From NCBI GenBank assembly GCA_028866655.1, contig JAGWHQ010000007.1, forward strand, positions 1 through 58,835: DNA of 58,835 nucleotides. The letters are read 5' to 3'. Below, one piece after another: positions 51,260-58,835 of the stretch; within the stretch, counting starts at the first letter, position 1, and every line of letters begins with the position of its first letter. The position numbers were made by a program, and so were the translations under genes. This stretch comes from Nitrososphaerota archaeon. Lineage in GTDB: Archaea > Thermoproteota > Nitrososphaeria > Nitrososphaerales > Nitrosopumilaceae. The notes below the pieces were generated by a model. The model had not been told where the DNA came from and did not search any database. It was given only the letters and a program-made list of their open reading frames with translations.

Positions 51260-52347
51260 GCAATCAATTTATGCAATACTTTTGAAATGTAATGCAAGTC
51301 ATTTTCTGTGACCAATGGATTCACTGGAAGACTAAGTACAGAGTTGGCAGCCCAATCAGTAAGAGGAAGCTTAAGAGATTTTTTGTAAAATGGAGTCTTG
51401 TGGACTGGAATAGAATAGTATGCAGTTGCACCTATTCCTTGTGAATTTAGATGTTTCATTAGTTTATTGCGATTTTTAGTAGCAATTGTATAAAGATACC
51501 AATTTACATTTACACCGCTTCTTTCTTCAGGCAAGATGATGTTAAGATCAGACAAGAGTTCATTGAGAATTGTTGCATTCTTTTTTCTCTTGTCTAAGAA
51601 TTTTGTAAGTTTTGTCATCTGAACTTTGGCTAGTGCAGCACAAATTTCTGGAAGTCGTAAATTCAATCCAAGTATTCGAGTATCATAACCATGAAGCATT
51701 CCATGATTTCGGATTTTACGCAGTTTTTCAAAGAGATTTTTATCATCAGTAACTATAGCTCCACCCTCTCCTGCGGTTATAACTTTGGCAGCATACATGC
51801 TAAAGCAACCCATTTTTGAGAATGTTCCAGATTGTTTTTTCTTGTATGTAGTTCCTAATGATTGGCATGCGTCTTCAATTATCTCAAGATTATGCATGTT
51901 GGCAATCTCAGAAATTTCATCCATGTATGCAAAATTTCCATATAGGTGAACTGGCATGATTGCCTTGGATTTTTTTGTGATCTTCTTTTTGAGGTCACTT
52001 GGATCCATGGTATAATTTTCCGGGCGTATGTCAACAAACACGGGTTTTGCCCCAACTGACAGAATTGAATTAGCAGTTGCCACAAATGTAAAAGATGGTA
52101 ACAAAACCTCATCGCCTTGCTTTATGTCAAGAGCATAAAGTGCTGCTTGTAGTGCAGCCGTTCCAGAATTTACCGCTATTGCATATTTTGATTTTGTATA
52201 TGAGGCTAAAAGTTGTTCAAATTCTTGTACTCTTTTACCTCCAGCATTTGCCGCAGTTGTAAGAGATTTCTCTGTTAATACTGAACGTACTTCATTTATT
52301 TCGTCTTTTTCGATAATTGGCATATTTATCGGAATTTTCAATAACAC
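51256..52347 (-). CDS. DegT/DnrJ/EryC1/StrS-type sugar aminotransferase
   Basis: 363 residues, a PLP enzyme of the type that makes amino-sugars for surface glycans or other nucleotide sugars. Visible are NSGTAALQAALYALDI, DEVLLPSFTFVATANSIL, EDACQSLGTTYK and the PLP lysine in MYAAKVITAGEGGAIVTDD. The start is GTG 52347 (IPINMPIIEKDE follows as in relatives); the shorter ATG at 52323 cannot be excluded. It heads a two-gene unit with the MtrA-like gene, an odd pairing. Confidence 0.88.
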   Translation of the reverse strand: MLLKIPINMPIIEKDEINEVRSVLTEKSLTTAANAGGKRVQEFEQLLASYTKSKYAIAVNSGTAALQAALYALDIKQGDEVLLPSFTFVATANSILSVGAKPVFVDIRPENYTMDPSDLKKKITKKSKAIMPVHLYGNFAYMDEISEIANMHNLEIIEDACQSLGTTYKKKQSGTFSKMGCFSMYAAKVITAGEGGAIVTDDKNLFEKLRKIRNHGMLHGYDTRILGLNLRLPEICAALAKVQMTKLTKFLDKRKKNATILNELLSDLNIILPEERSGVNVNWYLYTIATKNRNKLMKHLNSQGIGATAYYSIPVHKTPFYKKSLKLPLTDWAANSVLSLPVNPLVTENDLHYISKVLHKLIA

Positions 52348-52425
52348 AATAGAAAAATTTCACCATAATTAAACTTCCTAAATTAAAACCAATTCTTATA
52401 TTTTGGAGATATACATCGAGATCAA

Positions 52426-52989
52426 ATGAAGGTACATCTACAAGAAAATGATCCAAGTTACAAGATATTCTTGTATGTTTTCTATGTTAGCGCGTTCATA
52501 ATGTGTTCCATTACCGTATTTGGATTCTATGCCATGATACAGGAGTGGTCTACCAAGGGCACATATGTAATGGGCGAAGTACTTGTCAAGACAGAATTTC
52601 CAACCCCCCATTTTGCTAAATTGTTAACATGGTTATTTTTTACATCAATCATTAGTTGGTATTGTGTTTCACGAATAGGTTGGAAAAGAACTGTAACTGT
52701 TTCCAAATGGAAACTCACAATGGTACAACTGATGTTAGTGGGATTAGCAATAGTTACGCTCTATGAAACAATTTACAACTTCATTCTATTAAGCTCTCAA
52801 ATCACTGCAGGAATGATAAATGGTGCAACACCAGACATTGATTCTCTTACAGTAGCATATCCAGATCCAAGTAGACCATGGAATCTCATATTTGCAACAA
52901 AGATGTTTCTTGCCGCATTTCTGATAAGTTCACATGCATTTTATCTCAGTACGCGTCCCAGAAAGTCAATTCAAGAACTTGATGCTTAA
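52426..52989 (+). CDS. Four-span membrane protein (unknown)
   Basis: 187 residues with four hydrophobic spans (about 15-36, 65-80, 98-121, 150-167). Between spans 3 and 4 is a polar loop with a DSLTVAYPDPSRPW motif. No known family. It could be a thaumarchaea-specific membrane component of unknown role; the fixed W and P/D residues suggest a ligand site (inference). It stands alone, 33 nt before the TyrRS gene. Confidence 0.6.
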   Translation: MKVHLQENDPSYKIFLYVFYVSAFIMCSITVFGFYAMIQEWSTKGTYVMGEVLVKTEFPTPHFAKLLTWLFFTSIISWYCVSRIGWKRTVTVSKWKLTMVQLMLVGLAIVTLYETIYNFILLSSQITAGMINGATPDIDSLTVAYPDPSRPWNLIFATKMFLAAFLISSHAFYLSTRPRKSIQELDA

Positions 52990-53022
52990 ATTTATAGGCA
53001 AACATATTGGAATCTGACTGGA

Positions 53023-54078
53023 ATGGATGTAACAGAAAAAATTAAACTTGTAAAAAGAGAACCTACTGAAGAAGTAGTAACTGACGAAGAGTTATTGAAT
53101 CTGTTTAACACAAATTCACAACCCAAGCACTACATTGGTCTTGAGATATCAGGTTTCATGCACTTGGGTAGCTTGATACTAACAGGATTTAAGATAAATG
53201 ACTTTATCAAAGCTGGAGTAAAGTGCACTGTATTTTTGGCGGACTGGCACACTTACCTGAACAACAAACTTGGCGGAGACTGGGATAAGATACGAATGGT
53301 ATCAAAATACTATGCTGATGCATTCAAGATGTTTTGTCCAGGAGTTGAGATTGTGGAAGGCTCACAACTTTATGAATCAAAAACAGGATATTGGTTAGAC
53401 CTTGTCAAGTTCTCAAAGAACATGTCTCTTGAGCGCACCATGCGTTCTATGACAATAATGGGAAGAAGTGCAGACAAGGACAAGATTGATCTTGGCCAAC
53501 TTTTCTATCCTCCAATGCAAGCTGTAGATATTCATACAATGGATTTGGATATTGTACATGCTGGAATGGATCAAAGAAAAATACACATGCTTGTAAGAGA
53601 GATCTTTCCAAAAATGAAATGGAAGGTTCCAGTTGCAGTTCATCACCATATTCTTGCAGGACTAGGTGAACCAGAACCTGTCTCAGATTCTGATTCAGAT
53701 TTTGTGTCAAGCAAGATGAGTAAATCAAAATCTGCATCTGGAATATTTGTTCATGACACAGATGAAGAGATCAATTCAAAATTCAAAAAAGCGTGGTGCC
53801 CAGAGGGAATTATAGATAAGAATCCAGTACTTGAGATCTCAAAACATATTATTTTTCATGAATTCAATGAAGTTGTAGTAGAGCGTCCTGCTAAATTTGG
53901 CGGCAATGTAACCTATACAAACTATCAAGATTTAGAGGTAGATTTTGCAGAGAAAAAATTACATCCATCAGATCTAAAGGCCACAGTCTCCAAATATGTA
54001 ACTGATATAATTAGGCCAATAAGAGAAAAAATTATCTTAACAGAAGAACTTTCAGAAGCAATAAAGAAAACTACTTGA
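53023..54078 (+). CDS. tyrS: Tyrosyl-tRNA synthetase (archaeal type)
   Basis: Charges tRNA-Tyr. 351 residues, class I fold. The HIGH motif is visible as HLGS in SGFMHLGSLILTG. The KMSKS motif is exact (SSKMSKSKSAS). The tyrosine-binding segments YPPMQAVDIHTMDLDIVHAGMDQRKIHMLVREIFP match archaeal/eukaryotic TyrRS. The last HIGH residue is Ser rather than His, an unusual substitution. The 3' end overlaps the convergent oxidoreductase gene by 8 nt. Confidence 0.95.
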   Translation: MDVTEKIKLVKREPTEEVVTDEELLNLFNTNSQPKHYIGLEISGFMHLGSLILTGFKINDFIKAGVKCTVFLADWHTYLNNKLGGDWDKIRMVSKYYADAFKMFCPGVEIVEGSQLYESKTGYWLDLVKFSKNMSLERTMRSMTIMGRSADKDKIDLGQLFYPPMQAVDIHTMDLDIVHAGMDQRKIHMLVREIFPKMKWKVPVAVHHHILAGLGEPEPVSDSDSDFVSSKMSKSKSASGIFVHDTDEEINSKFKKAWCPEGIIDKNPVLEISKHIIFHEFNEVVVERPAKFGGNVTYTNYQDLEVDFAEKKLHPSDLKATVSKYVTDIIRPIREKIILTEELSEAIKKTT

Positions 54079-55051
54079 GATTAGGTCTTACTTTTCTTGA
54101 AAATAGCGATAACATATCAAGTGATTTTGATAATCCTATGAAATTGACAATAAAATAGTTTATTCCAATTTTTTGATATTGTTTCAGGTAATCACTTACC
54201 TCGTCTGGAGTACCTACTGCAATGCTATCAGTTGAACGTATAACAAATTCTGCAATTGATTCATTTTTCTTTTTTAATTTTGATATAATATTTTTTACAT
54301 CATCACTATCTTTACCAATCAAGATTCGTAGCAATACAGAATTTTCTATTTCATTGTGATTTCTTTTAACTAGCTTACAATTCTCTTCAAGTAATTTTAT
54401 TTTTTCTTCTAAAATTTTTGGTGTTCCAAATGGATGATTATACCTAGTAGCATGTCTTGCTGCTACCTTCATGAGATTTTTTCCTGCTCCACCTACCATA
54501 ATTGGTGGATGTGGTTTCTGAATGGGTTTTGGATCACAGATAGCATTTTTGATAGAATAGTGTTTTCCTGTGAAACTTGATTTTTTATTTTGCCACATCT
54601 TTTTTATTATTTTTATGGACTCGTCAAGTTGCTCTACTCGTGTTACTAGATTATCAAATTTGTATCCATAGGAATCATATTCATATCCAAACCAACCTGC
54701 ACCTATACCAAACTCTAGTCTACCATTGCTAATTGCATCAAGTGTAGATGTCATTTTTGCCAAAAGAGATGGATGTCTAAAGGAATTTGATGTAACTATC
54801 TGTCCTATCCTAAGTTTTGATGTTATTGAAGAAATTGCAGAAAGAAGTGTGTAGGCTTCAAAAAAAGTCTTGGTGCGATTATTGGATGGATGAGAAACAA
54901 AATGATCATAGACATATCCTGCATCAAACCCAAGATTTTCTGCAGCTAGTGCAACATTTTTTGAAAACAGAAATTGTTCATGGGGATTGTCAGTATGAAA
55001 CTCATCTAGCCATCCTTGTGGTATGGTTAGTCCAATCTGGACTGATTTCAT
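54071..55051 (-). CDS. LLM-class flavin oxidoreductase (F420- or FMN-dependent)
   Basis: 326 residues of the luciferase-like fold. N-terminus VQIGLTIPQGW, then NLGFDAGYVYDHF, TLLSAISSITSKLRIGQIVTSNSFRHPSLLAKMTSTLDAISNGRLEFGIGAGWFGYEY are classic. In archaea these enzymes commonly use F420. The substrate is unknown. It follows cobJ with a 1-nt gap (operon), which could hint at an oxidative step connected with cofactor chemistry, but this is only context. Confidence 0.88.
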   Translation of the reverse strand: MKSVQIGLTIPQGWLDEFHTDNPHEQFLFSKNVALAAENLGFDAGYVYDHFVSHPSNNRTKTFFEAYTLLSAISSITSKLRIGQIVTSNSFRHPSLLAKMTSTLDAISNGRLEFGIGAGWFGYEYDSYGYKFDNLVTRVEQLDESIKIIKKMWQNKKSSFTGKHYSIKNAICDPKPIQKPHPPIMVGGAGKNLMKVAARHATRYNHPFGTPKILEEKIKLLEENCKLVKRNHNEIENSVLLRILIGKDSDDVKNIISKLKKKNESIAEFVIRSTDSIAVGTPDEVSDYLKQYQKIGINYFIVNFIGLSKSLDMLSLFSRKVRPNLK

Positions 55052-55052
55052 G

Positions 55053-55841
55053 TTATTTTCGGGTCTGCTGTGGTTCTACAATATTATATTTTGATGTATA
55101 ACCACGAGGATTTATCATCAAATCTTTGTACATGTAAGTAGAAGAGTTGCCAATTATCACAGTAGTGATCATACCAAGCTTGTCATTGTGTTCTTCCATG
55201 TTTTCCAAATCAGTTAGAACAATTTCTTCTGATTCTCGAAATGCACCCTTTACAATTGCTACTGGTGTATTAGGTGATCTATACTTTAGAAGAAGTTTTC
55301 TAGTATCCTGTAATTGATGAATTCTTTTCTTGCTTGCAGGATTGTATATTACAATAACAAAATCACCTTGAGCTGCTGCTTCTACTCTCTTTGTTATAAT
55401 TTCCCAAGGTACAAGCAGATCACTCATGCTTACTACAGCAAAATCAGTCATAAGAGGAGAGCCAACTAGTGCTGCACACGAATTAAGCGATGAAACTCCT
55501 GGAACTATCTCAACTTGAAGACCAGCCTTTCTGTCCCATCCCTCCTCTGCCAAAATTTCATAAATCAAACCTGCCATTCCATAGATTCCCGGATCTCCAC
55601 TAGATACAAGCGACACCATCTTTCCAGATTTTGCAAGATCGATGCATTGGTGTGCCCTTTCTACTTCTTGTGTCATTGCATATCTGTGAACTTCTTTTCC
55701 TTCTATCAAATCTGCAACCAAGTTGACATATGTCTCATAACCAACAATTGTATCACTTTCTGCAATTGCCTGCTTTGCACGAAAAGTCATATGGTCATGA
55801 TGACCAGGCCCTACACCTACGATAAACAGTTTGCCGGTCAT
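55053..55841 (-). CDS. cobJ: Precorrin-3B / cobalt-factor III C17-methyltransferase
   Basis: SAM-dependent ring-contraction methyltransferase of corrin synthesis. 262 residues: KLFIVGVGPGHHDHMTFRAKQAI, LVSSGDPGIYGMAGLIYEI, VPGVSSLNSCAALVGSPLMTDFAVVSMSDLLVPWEII and FVIVIYNPASKKR match CobJ/CbiH. No ferredoxin-like or second domain is fused. The oxygen-dependent or anaerobic route cannot be told. Only this corrin gene is in the window; the rest must lie elsewhere. Confidence 0.93.
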   Translation of the reverse strand: MTGKLFIVGVGPGHHDHMTFRAKQAIAESDTIVGYETYVNLVADLIEGKEVHRYAMTQEVERAHQCIDLAKSGKMVSLVSSGDPGIYGMAGLIYEILAEEGWDRKAGLQVEIVPGVSSLNSCAALVGSPLMTDFAVVSMSDLLVPWEIITKRVEAAAQGDFVIVIYNPASKKRIHQLQDTRKLLLKYRSPNTPVAIVKGAFRESEEIVLTDLENMEEHNDKLGMITTVIIGNSSTYMYKDLMINPRGYTSKYNIVEPQQTRK

Positions 55842-55886
55842 GTACAGTAAGAGATTTTCAAAGTAAATTTATCCCTTTTGATGATT

Positions 55887-57335
55887 TTATGGAGTTATAA
55901 TTGGACAATCAAGAATGTAGTTGTTATCAAGCACTGTTGCTTCTTGTACTGTGATATTTCCTGCTGATTTTTCATAATCAATATCATTTTTGTTTTCTAA
56001 AACTTTTGCATTGCTTGGATCGTTCCAATTTATTATTGAAATTTTGCAGATAGGACTGTAAGTAGTATCTCCTAGTTGTGCACTAGAGATTCCTTCTTGA
56101 TAACCAAAGGGTCCCGCACCTTGTAAACCATTAGTAAAATCATAGACATCTCTTGCTGACAAATCAAGAAGTGAAAGTGAAGGAACGTCTTGAATTCCCA
56201 TGGTCTGAGCAGGTCCTTTAGGAGTCCCTGCAGTAATAATATAGTATATTGTCTTTCCATCAGGTCCCCATCCTCTATGTCCAACAAAGGTTGCAGTCAT
56301 GTTATTCACATCAATATTGAGCACTTGGCCATTCAGGTATGATGTCTGATCTGACAATGTCTTGTCGGTTCTTACATTCAATTTCCCTCCATCCCAAACT
56401 ACTTGGGGAGTATTCAGAATTGTATCAGTAACAGTCAGTTTTATTTTTCCTGTCATGTTTGCGTCAAGAATTGCTTGTGTAGAATTGAGAATTAATGGTC
56501 CTCGTCCAACATTCCATGATACATTGATTACTTTACTTAATGGACTGTATTGTTTGTCAGATGGTGTAAATGATAATACATCATTTTGATATCCTTGTGT
56601 TCCATTTCCAGTGATTCCATTTGTAAAGATAAAGATGTCACCAAGTGATGTAATTGGGACATGAGCTAATACAGGCGATAGTTGAACCTTCCAGTTTTGT
56701 TTGTCTGAGATTGTATTTGCTACAAGATTATTGCTTGAATCAGTTATGATGTAATAAGCGGCTTTTCCATTGACCATTCCCTCATGCATTGGTATCTGTA
56801 CTGGAATTGTGCTTTCTACTAGTTTGATGGCATTATTTTCAGTTAATGGCGTTATGGTAGCTTGAACAACATCAGGAGTTGTTACTCTTATCCATCCATC
56901 TACACTTGCAGTAACGGTAAACTGACTAGAATTTGTTGTATGAAAACCGATTGCAGATCCTGTAAAATCCATACTACCGCTAGTTGAATTTTGATCAATT
57001 GTTGTCTCGGCATAAAATGTATTTCCATCCACTGTCCATACTGGTTGTCCCTTTGAATCACTCTTGTCAATTTGATGTAAAACAACAACTTGAACAGGCA
57101 GACTTGAACTGTATGTAATAGTTCCATCATAAATAGAACCGGTGTTTGGTGACAACACTATTGCCATCTGTTCGTTGCTGTGACCAATTCCAGGATCTTG
57201 TGTGGATGTAATTGTTTGAGTAAATTGGATCTTCTTTGTTGATCCAGCATTAGCAAGATGATCGTTGAATAATGATAATGAAGCTACAAGACCTCCAACT
57301 ATGATAACAATTGCTAAAAGTAAAAGCCTGTTCAT
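55887..57335 (-). CDS. Secreted protein with tandem duplicated domain (unknown)
   Basis: 482 residues with an N-terminal signal or anchor segment (about 4-22). A domain occurs twice: first YYIITDSSNNLVANTI... FIFTNGITGNGTQGYQND... YSPLSKVINVSWN (about 195-275), then YYIITAGTPKGPAQTM... YDFTNGLQGAGPFGYQEG... YSPICKISIINWND (about 360-440). Both have the order Y-x-IIT, (D/I)xTNG, GYQ, YSP. The fold is probably beta-rich, extracellular. No catalytic motif is known to me. Its promoter lies close to an inverted repeat over the start codon. It is followed on the same strand by cobJ, 45 nt later. Confidence 0.6.
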   Translation of the reverse strand: MNRLLLLAIVIIVGGLVASLSLFNDHLANAGSTKKIQFTQTITSTQDPGIGHSNEQMAIVLSPNTGSIYDGTITYSSSLPVQVVVLHQIDKSDSKGQPVWTVDGNTFYAETTIDQNSTSGSMDFTGSAIGFHTTNSSQFTVTASVDGWIRVTTPDVVQATITPLTENNAIKLVESTIPVQIPMHEGMVNGKAAYYIITDSSNNLVANTISDKQNWKVQLSPVLAHVPITSLGDIFIFTNGITGNGTQGYQNDVLSFTPSDKQYSPLSKVINVSWNVGRGPLILNSTQAILDANMTGKIKLTVTDTILNTPQVVWDGGKLNVRTDKTLSDQTSYLNGQVLNIDVNNMTATFVGHRGWGPDGKTIYYIITAGTPKGPAQTMGIQDVPSLSLLDLSARDVYDFTNGLQGAGPFGYQEGISSAQLGDTTYSPICKISIINWNDPSNAKVLENKNDIDYEKSAGNITVQEATVLDNNYILDCPIITP

Positions 57336-57347
57336 ATTCTATGAACA
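57329..57347 (-). promoter_or_regulatory. Inverted repeat across the start codon of the duplicated-domain gene
   Basis: TGTTCATA-TTC-TATGAACA (57329-57347) is a perfect 8-bp inverted repeat with a 3-nt centre, and the ATG (57335-57333) lies inside its left arm. On the mRNA it would fold the start codon into a hairpin; on DNA it could bind a dimeric repressor. Both are inference. Confidence 0.4.
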
Positions 57348-57385
57348 TCTAATTTACATAAATATGCTTTTAGAAAGAATTTCGA

Positions 57386-58783
57386 TTATTTGCCAAGCTT
57401 AAACTCATCATGTAATGCCTGCACTGCTGCATTACAATCAGAATCTTTGACTACAAATGCAAGATTAAGCTCAGAAGAACCTTGTGCTATCATTATTACA
57501 TTTACACCTTTTTTTGCTACAGCCGTGAATACTTTGGAGGCAACACCTGTAATTCCTCTCATTCCAGAACCAATTAGAGCCAAGATGGATACATCTACTG
57601 TGACATCTACTTTTTTGATGACTTTACCAAGCAAGTTCATTTCAAGTGAATTTACTGCTTTATCCAAGTCGTTCTTCTTTACGATAATCGATATGGATGA
57701 TTCCGATGGACTCTGAGATATCATCATTATGTTGATACCTTCTTTTGCAAGTATTGAAAATATAGTAGCTGCAGTACCAGGAGCACCAACCATGCTTCCT
57801 CCTCTAACATCAATTAGACCGGTATGTCTTATTGTGCTTACACATTTTACAGTCTTTTGCGTATCAGCTTGTGGTGTAGCAGTAACTAGCGTACCTGGAT
57901 TATCAATGTTAAACGTATTTCTTATACGTAAAGGAATTTTTTTTGCAACAAGTGGTTCAAGTGCTCGTGGATGAATGTATTTTGCACCAAACAATGCCAT
58001 TTCCATTGCTTCAATGTATGATACTTCTTTGATCAGTTTAGCATCTTTTACAATCTTTGGATCAGTTGTCATCAAACCATCTACATCACTCATTAACCAG
58101 ACTTCATCTGCCTTGATACTAGATGCAATTATAGTTGCAGTATAATCAGAACCGCCTCTTCCAAATGTAGTTATGTTACCATGCTGATCTGCTCCAGCAA
58201 ATCCTCCAATTATTGGCATGATTTTCTTTTGGAGAAGATTTTCTACTGTATGAGATACATGCAAGCGTGTTGTATCCATAAGTGGCTTTGCACCTCCAAA
58301 ATTAGAATCTGTAACTATTCCTACATCTTTTCCAGTAAGAGGTGTTGCCTTTACTCCCATTTCATTTAATGTAAATGCAATCAAGTTTATTGACAATCTT
58401 TCACCAAATGAGATCATGTAATCAGAAGATCGTGGTGTTACTTCTCCAAGTAATAACATTCCATGTAGTAGATCTTGGAATTCATCAAGGTCTGCCTTCA
58501 TCTTGTTGAGCAAGTCTTTTTTTATTTTTGAATTCTTTACACATTGTTCTGCAATATCAGTATGCATCTTGATGATTTTCTTTGCAAGTGAACTTGCAGC
58601 TTCTTTGTTTCTATTTTGGATCAGATTTGTTATTCGGATTAAATCATCTGTAACTCCACTTATGGCAGAAAACACGGGTATGATTTTATTTTCTTTGGCT
58701 AGTTTTTTTATTAGAGTTGCAACATTGTGTATATTTTGCGGAGAGGAAACAGAAGTTCCGCCAAATTTTAGAACAAGTTTCAA
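57386..58783 (-). CDS. lysC: Aspartate kinase
   Basis: First step of the aspartate family of amino acids (Lys, Thr, Met and threonine-derived Ile). 465 residues. The catalytic part begins KLVLKFGGTSVSSPQNI, then FGRGGSDYTATIIASSIKADEVWLMSDVDGLMTTDPK. Two C-terminal ACT domains (about 310-385 and 390-460: GLIDVRGGSMVGAPGTAATIFSILAKEGINIMMI and GSGMRGITGVASKVFTAVAKKGVNVIMIAQG) give feedback control, usually by lysine or threonine. The start is ATG 58783; upstream AT-rich box about 25 nt away. The neighbouring 52 nt to the window edge hold no gene. Confidence 0.96.
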   Translation of the reverse strand: MKLVLKFGGTSVSSPQNIHNVATLIKKLAKENKIIPVFSAISGVTDDLIRITNLIQNRNKEAASSLAKKIIKMHTDIAEQCVKNSKIKKDLLNKMKADLDEFQDLLHGMLLLGEVTPRSSDYMISFGERLSINLIAFTLNEMGVKATPLTGKDVGIVTDSNFGGAKPLMDTTRLHVSHTVENLLQKKIMPIIGGFAGADQHGNITTFGRGGSDYTATIIASSIKADEVWLMSDVDGLMTTDPKIVKDAKLIKEVSYIEAMEMALFGAKYIHPRALEPLVAKKIPLRIRNTFNIDNPGTLVTATPQADTQKTVKCVSTIRHTGLIDVRGGSMVGAPGTAATIFSILAKEGINIMMISQSPSESSISIIVKKNDLDKAVNSLEMNLLGKVIKKVDVTVDVSILALIGSGMRGITGVASKVFTAVAKKGVNVIMIAQGSSELNLAFVVKDSDCNAAVQALHDEFKLGK

Positions 58784-58835
58784 ATCAGTATAACCTCGCC
58801 CTATTATCCTTAAAATCTTTTAACTCTCTACTCTA

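Noticed and set aside
1-58835. CRISPR array, insertion sequence or prophage
   Set aside because: No tandem spaced repeats, transposase, integrase or att-like duplications were seen; the gene content is ordinary chromosomal.

Overview
This 58.8 kb window is a contiguous piece of an archaeal chromosome. It is AT-rich (roughly mid-30s % G+C by eye) and densely coded on both strands. The gene content points to an ammonia-oxidising thaumarchaeon (Nitrososphaerota, most likely a Nitrosopumilaceae relative). The supporting evidence is an A-type ATP synthase operon, the archaeal CoA route (pantoate kinase plus phosphopantothenate synthetase), sn-glycerol-1-phosphate dehydrogenase, a proteasome beta subunit, the archaeal termination nuclease aCPSF1, cobalamin genes including bluB, a plastocyanin-like copper protein, F420-type luciferase-like enzymes and many lineage-type hypothetical proteins. 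No amo genes lie in the window, so the metabolism is inferred from the company of genes. Many genes have a TATA-like box 23-30 nt before the start codon, which is the signature of leaderless transcripts. TTG and GTG starts are common. I see no CRISPR array, insertion sequence, integrase or rRNA, and no gene-free stretch above 300 bases.

Layout. 1-3349: a secreted copper protein (cut by the window edge), a ZnuABC-like metal transporter and a divergent NikR-like regulator. 3362-4802: aspartate transcarbamoylase catalytic and regulatory genes, divergently transcribed. 4808-13424: the full A-type ATP synthase operon, read leftward as K-E-C-F-A-B-D-(new 41-aa membrane ORF)-H-I. 13541-16888: a sulfurtransferase, a winged-helix-like protein, membrane and LEA2-type hypotheticals. 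16875-19379: the nucleotide operon tmk, HD phosphohydrolase, UMP kinase. 19511-25425: Hsp20, a UbiB-family kinase with its membrane neighbour, and a MacB-like ABC exporter with a large secreted partner. 25542-27947: a double Lrp-type regulator, a Nudix hydrolase and an AbrB/PhoU regulator. 28010-31691: a four-gene CoA operon (pantoate kinase, phosphopantothenate synthetase, panB, coaBC). 31707-35131: Ni/Co permease, prolidase-like peptidase, PP-loop thiolation-like enzyme and a SepF-like protein. 35123-42940: aCPSF1 with the proteasome beta subunit, G1P dehydrogenase, FKBP isomerase, class V aminotransferase, NMN adenylyltransferase, RNA cyclase and a CopD-like protein. 43032-50409: hypothetical and small zinc-binding proteins, tRNA-Val, an intron-bearing tRNA-Arg, bluB, cyclophilin and a PfkB kinase. 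50445-58783: dUTPase, an MtrA-like corrinoid protein coupled to a DegT aminotransferase, TyrRS, an LLM flavoenzyme with cobJ, a duplicated-domain secreted protein, and aspartate kinase.

How the genes connect. Several genes bear on pyrimidine and dNTP supply (pyrB, pyrI, UMP kinase, tmk, HD phosphohydrolase, dUTPase). Metal and cobalamin genes also recur: ZnuABC and NikR, the Ni/Co permease, bluB, cobJ and the MtrA-like protein. The strongest under-described items are the 41-aa membrane ORF inside the ATP synthase operon (7152-7277), the free-standing MtrA-like corrinoid protein (50771-51259), the UbiB gene that lacks a standard start codon, the tRNA-Arg gene with an insertion in the D-loop, and three membrane-anchored LEA2-type paralogues.
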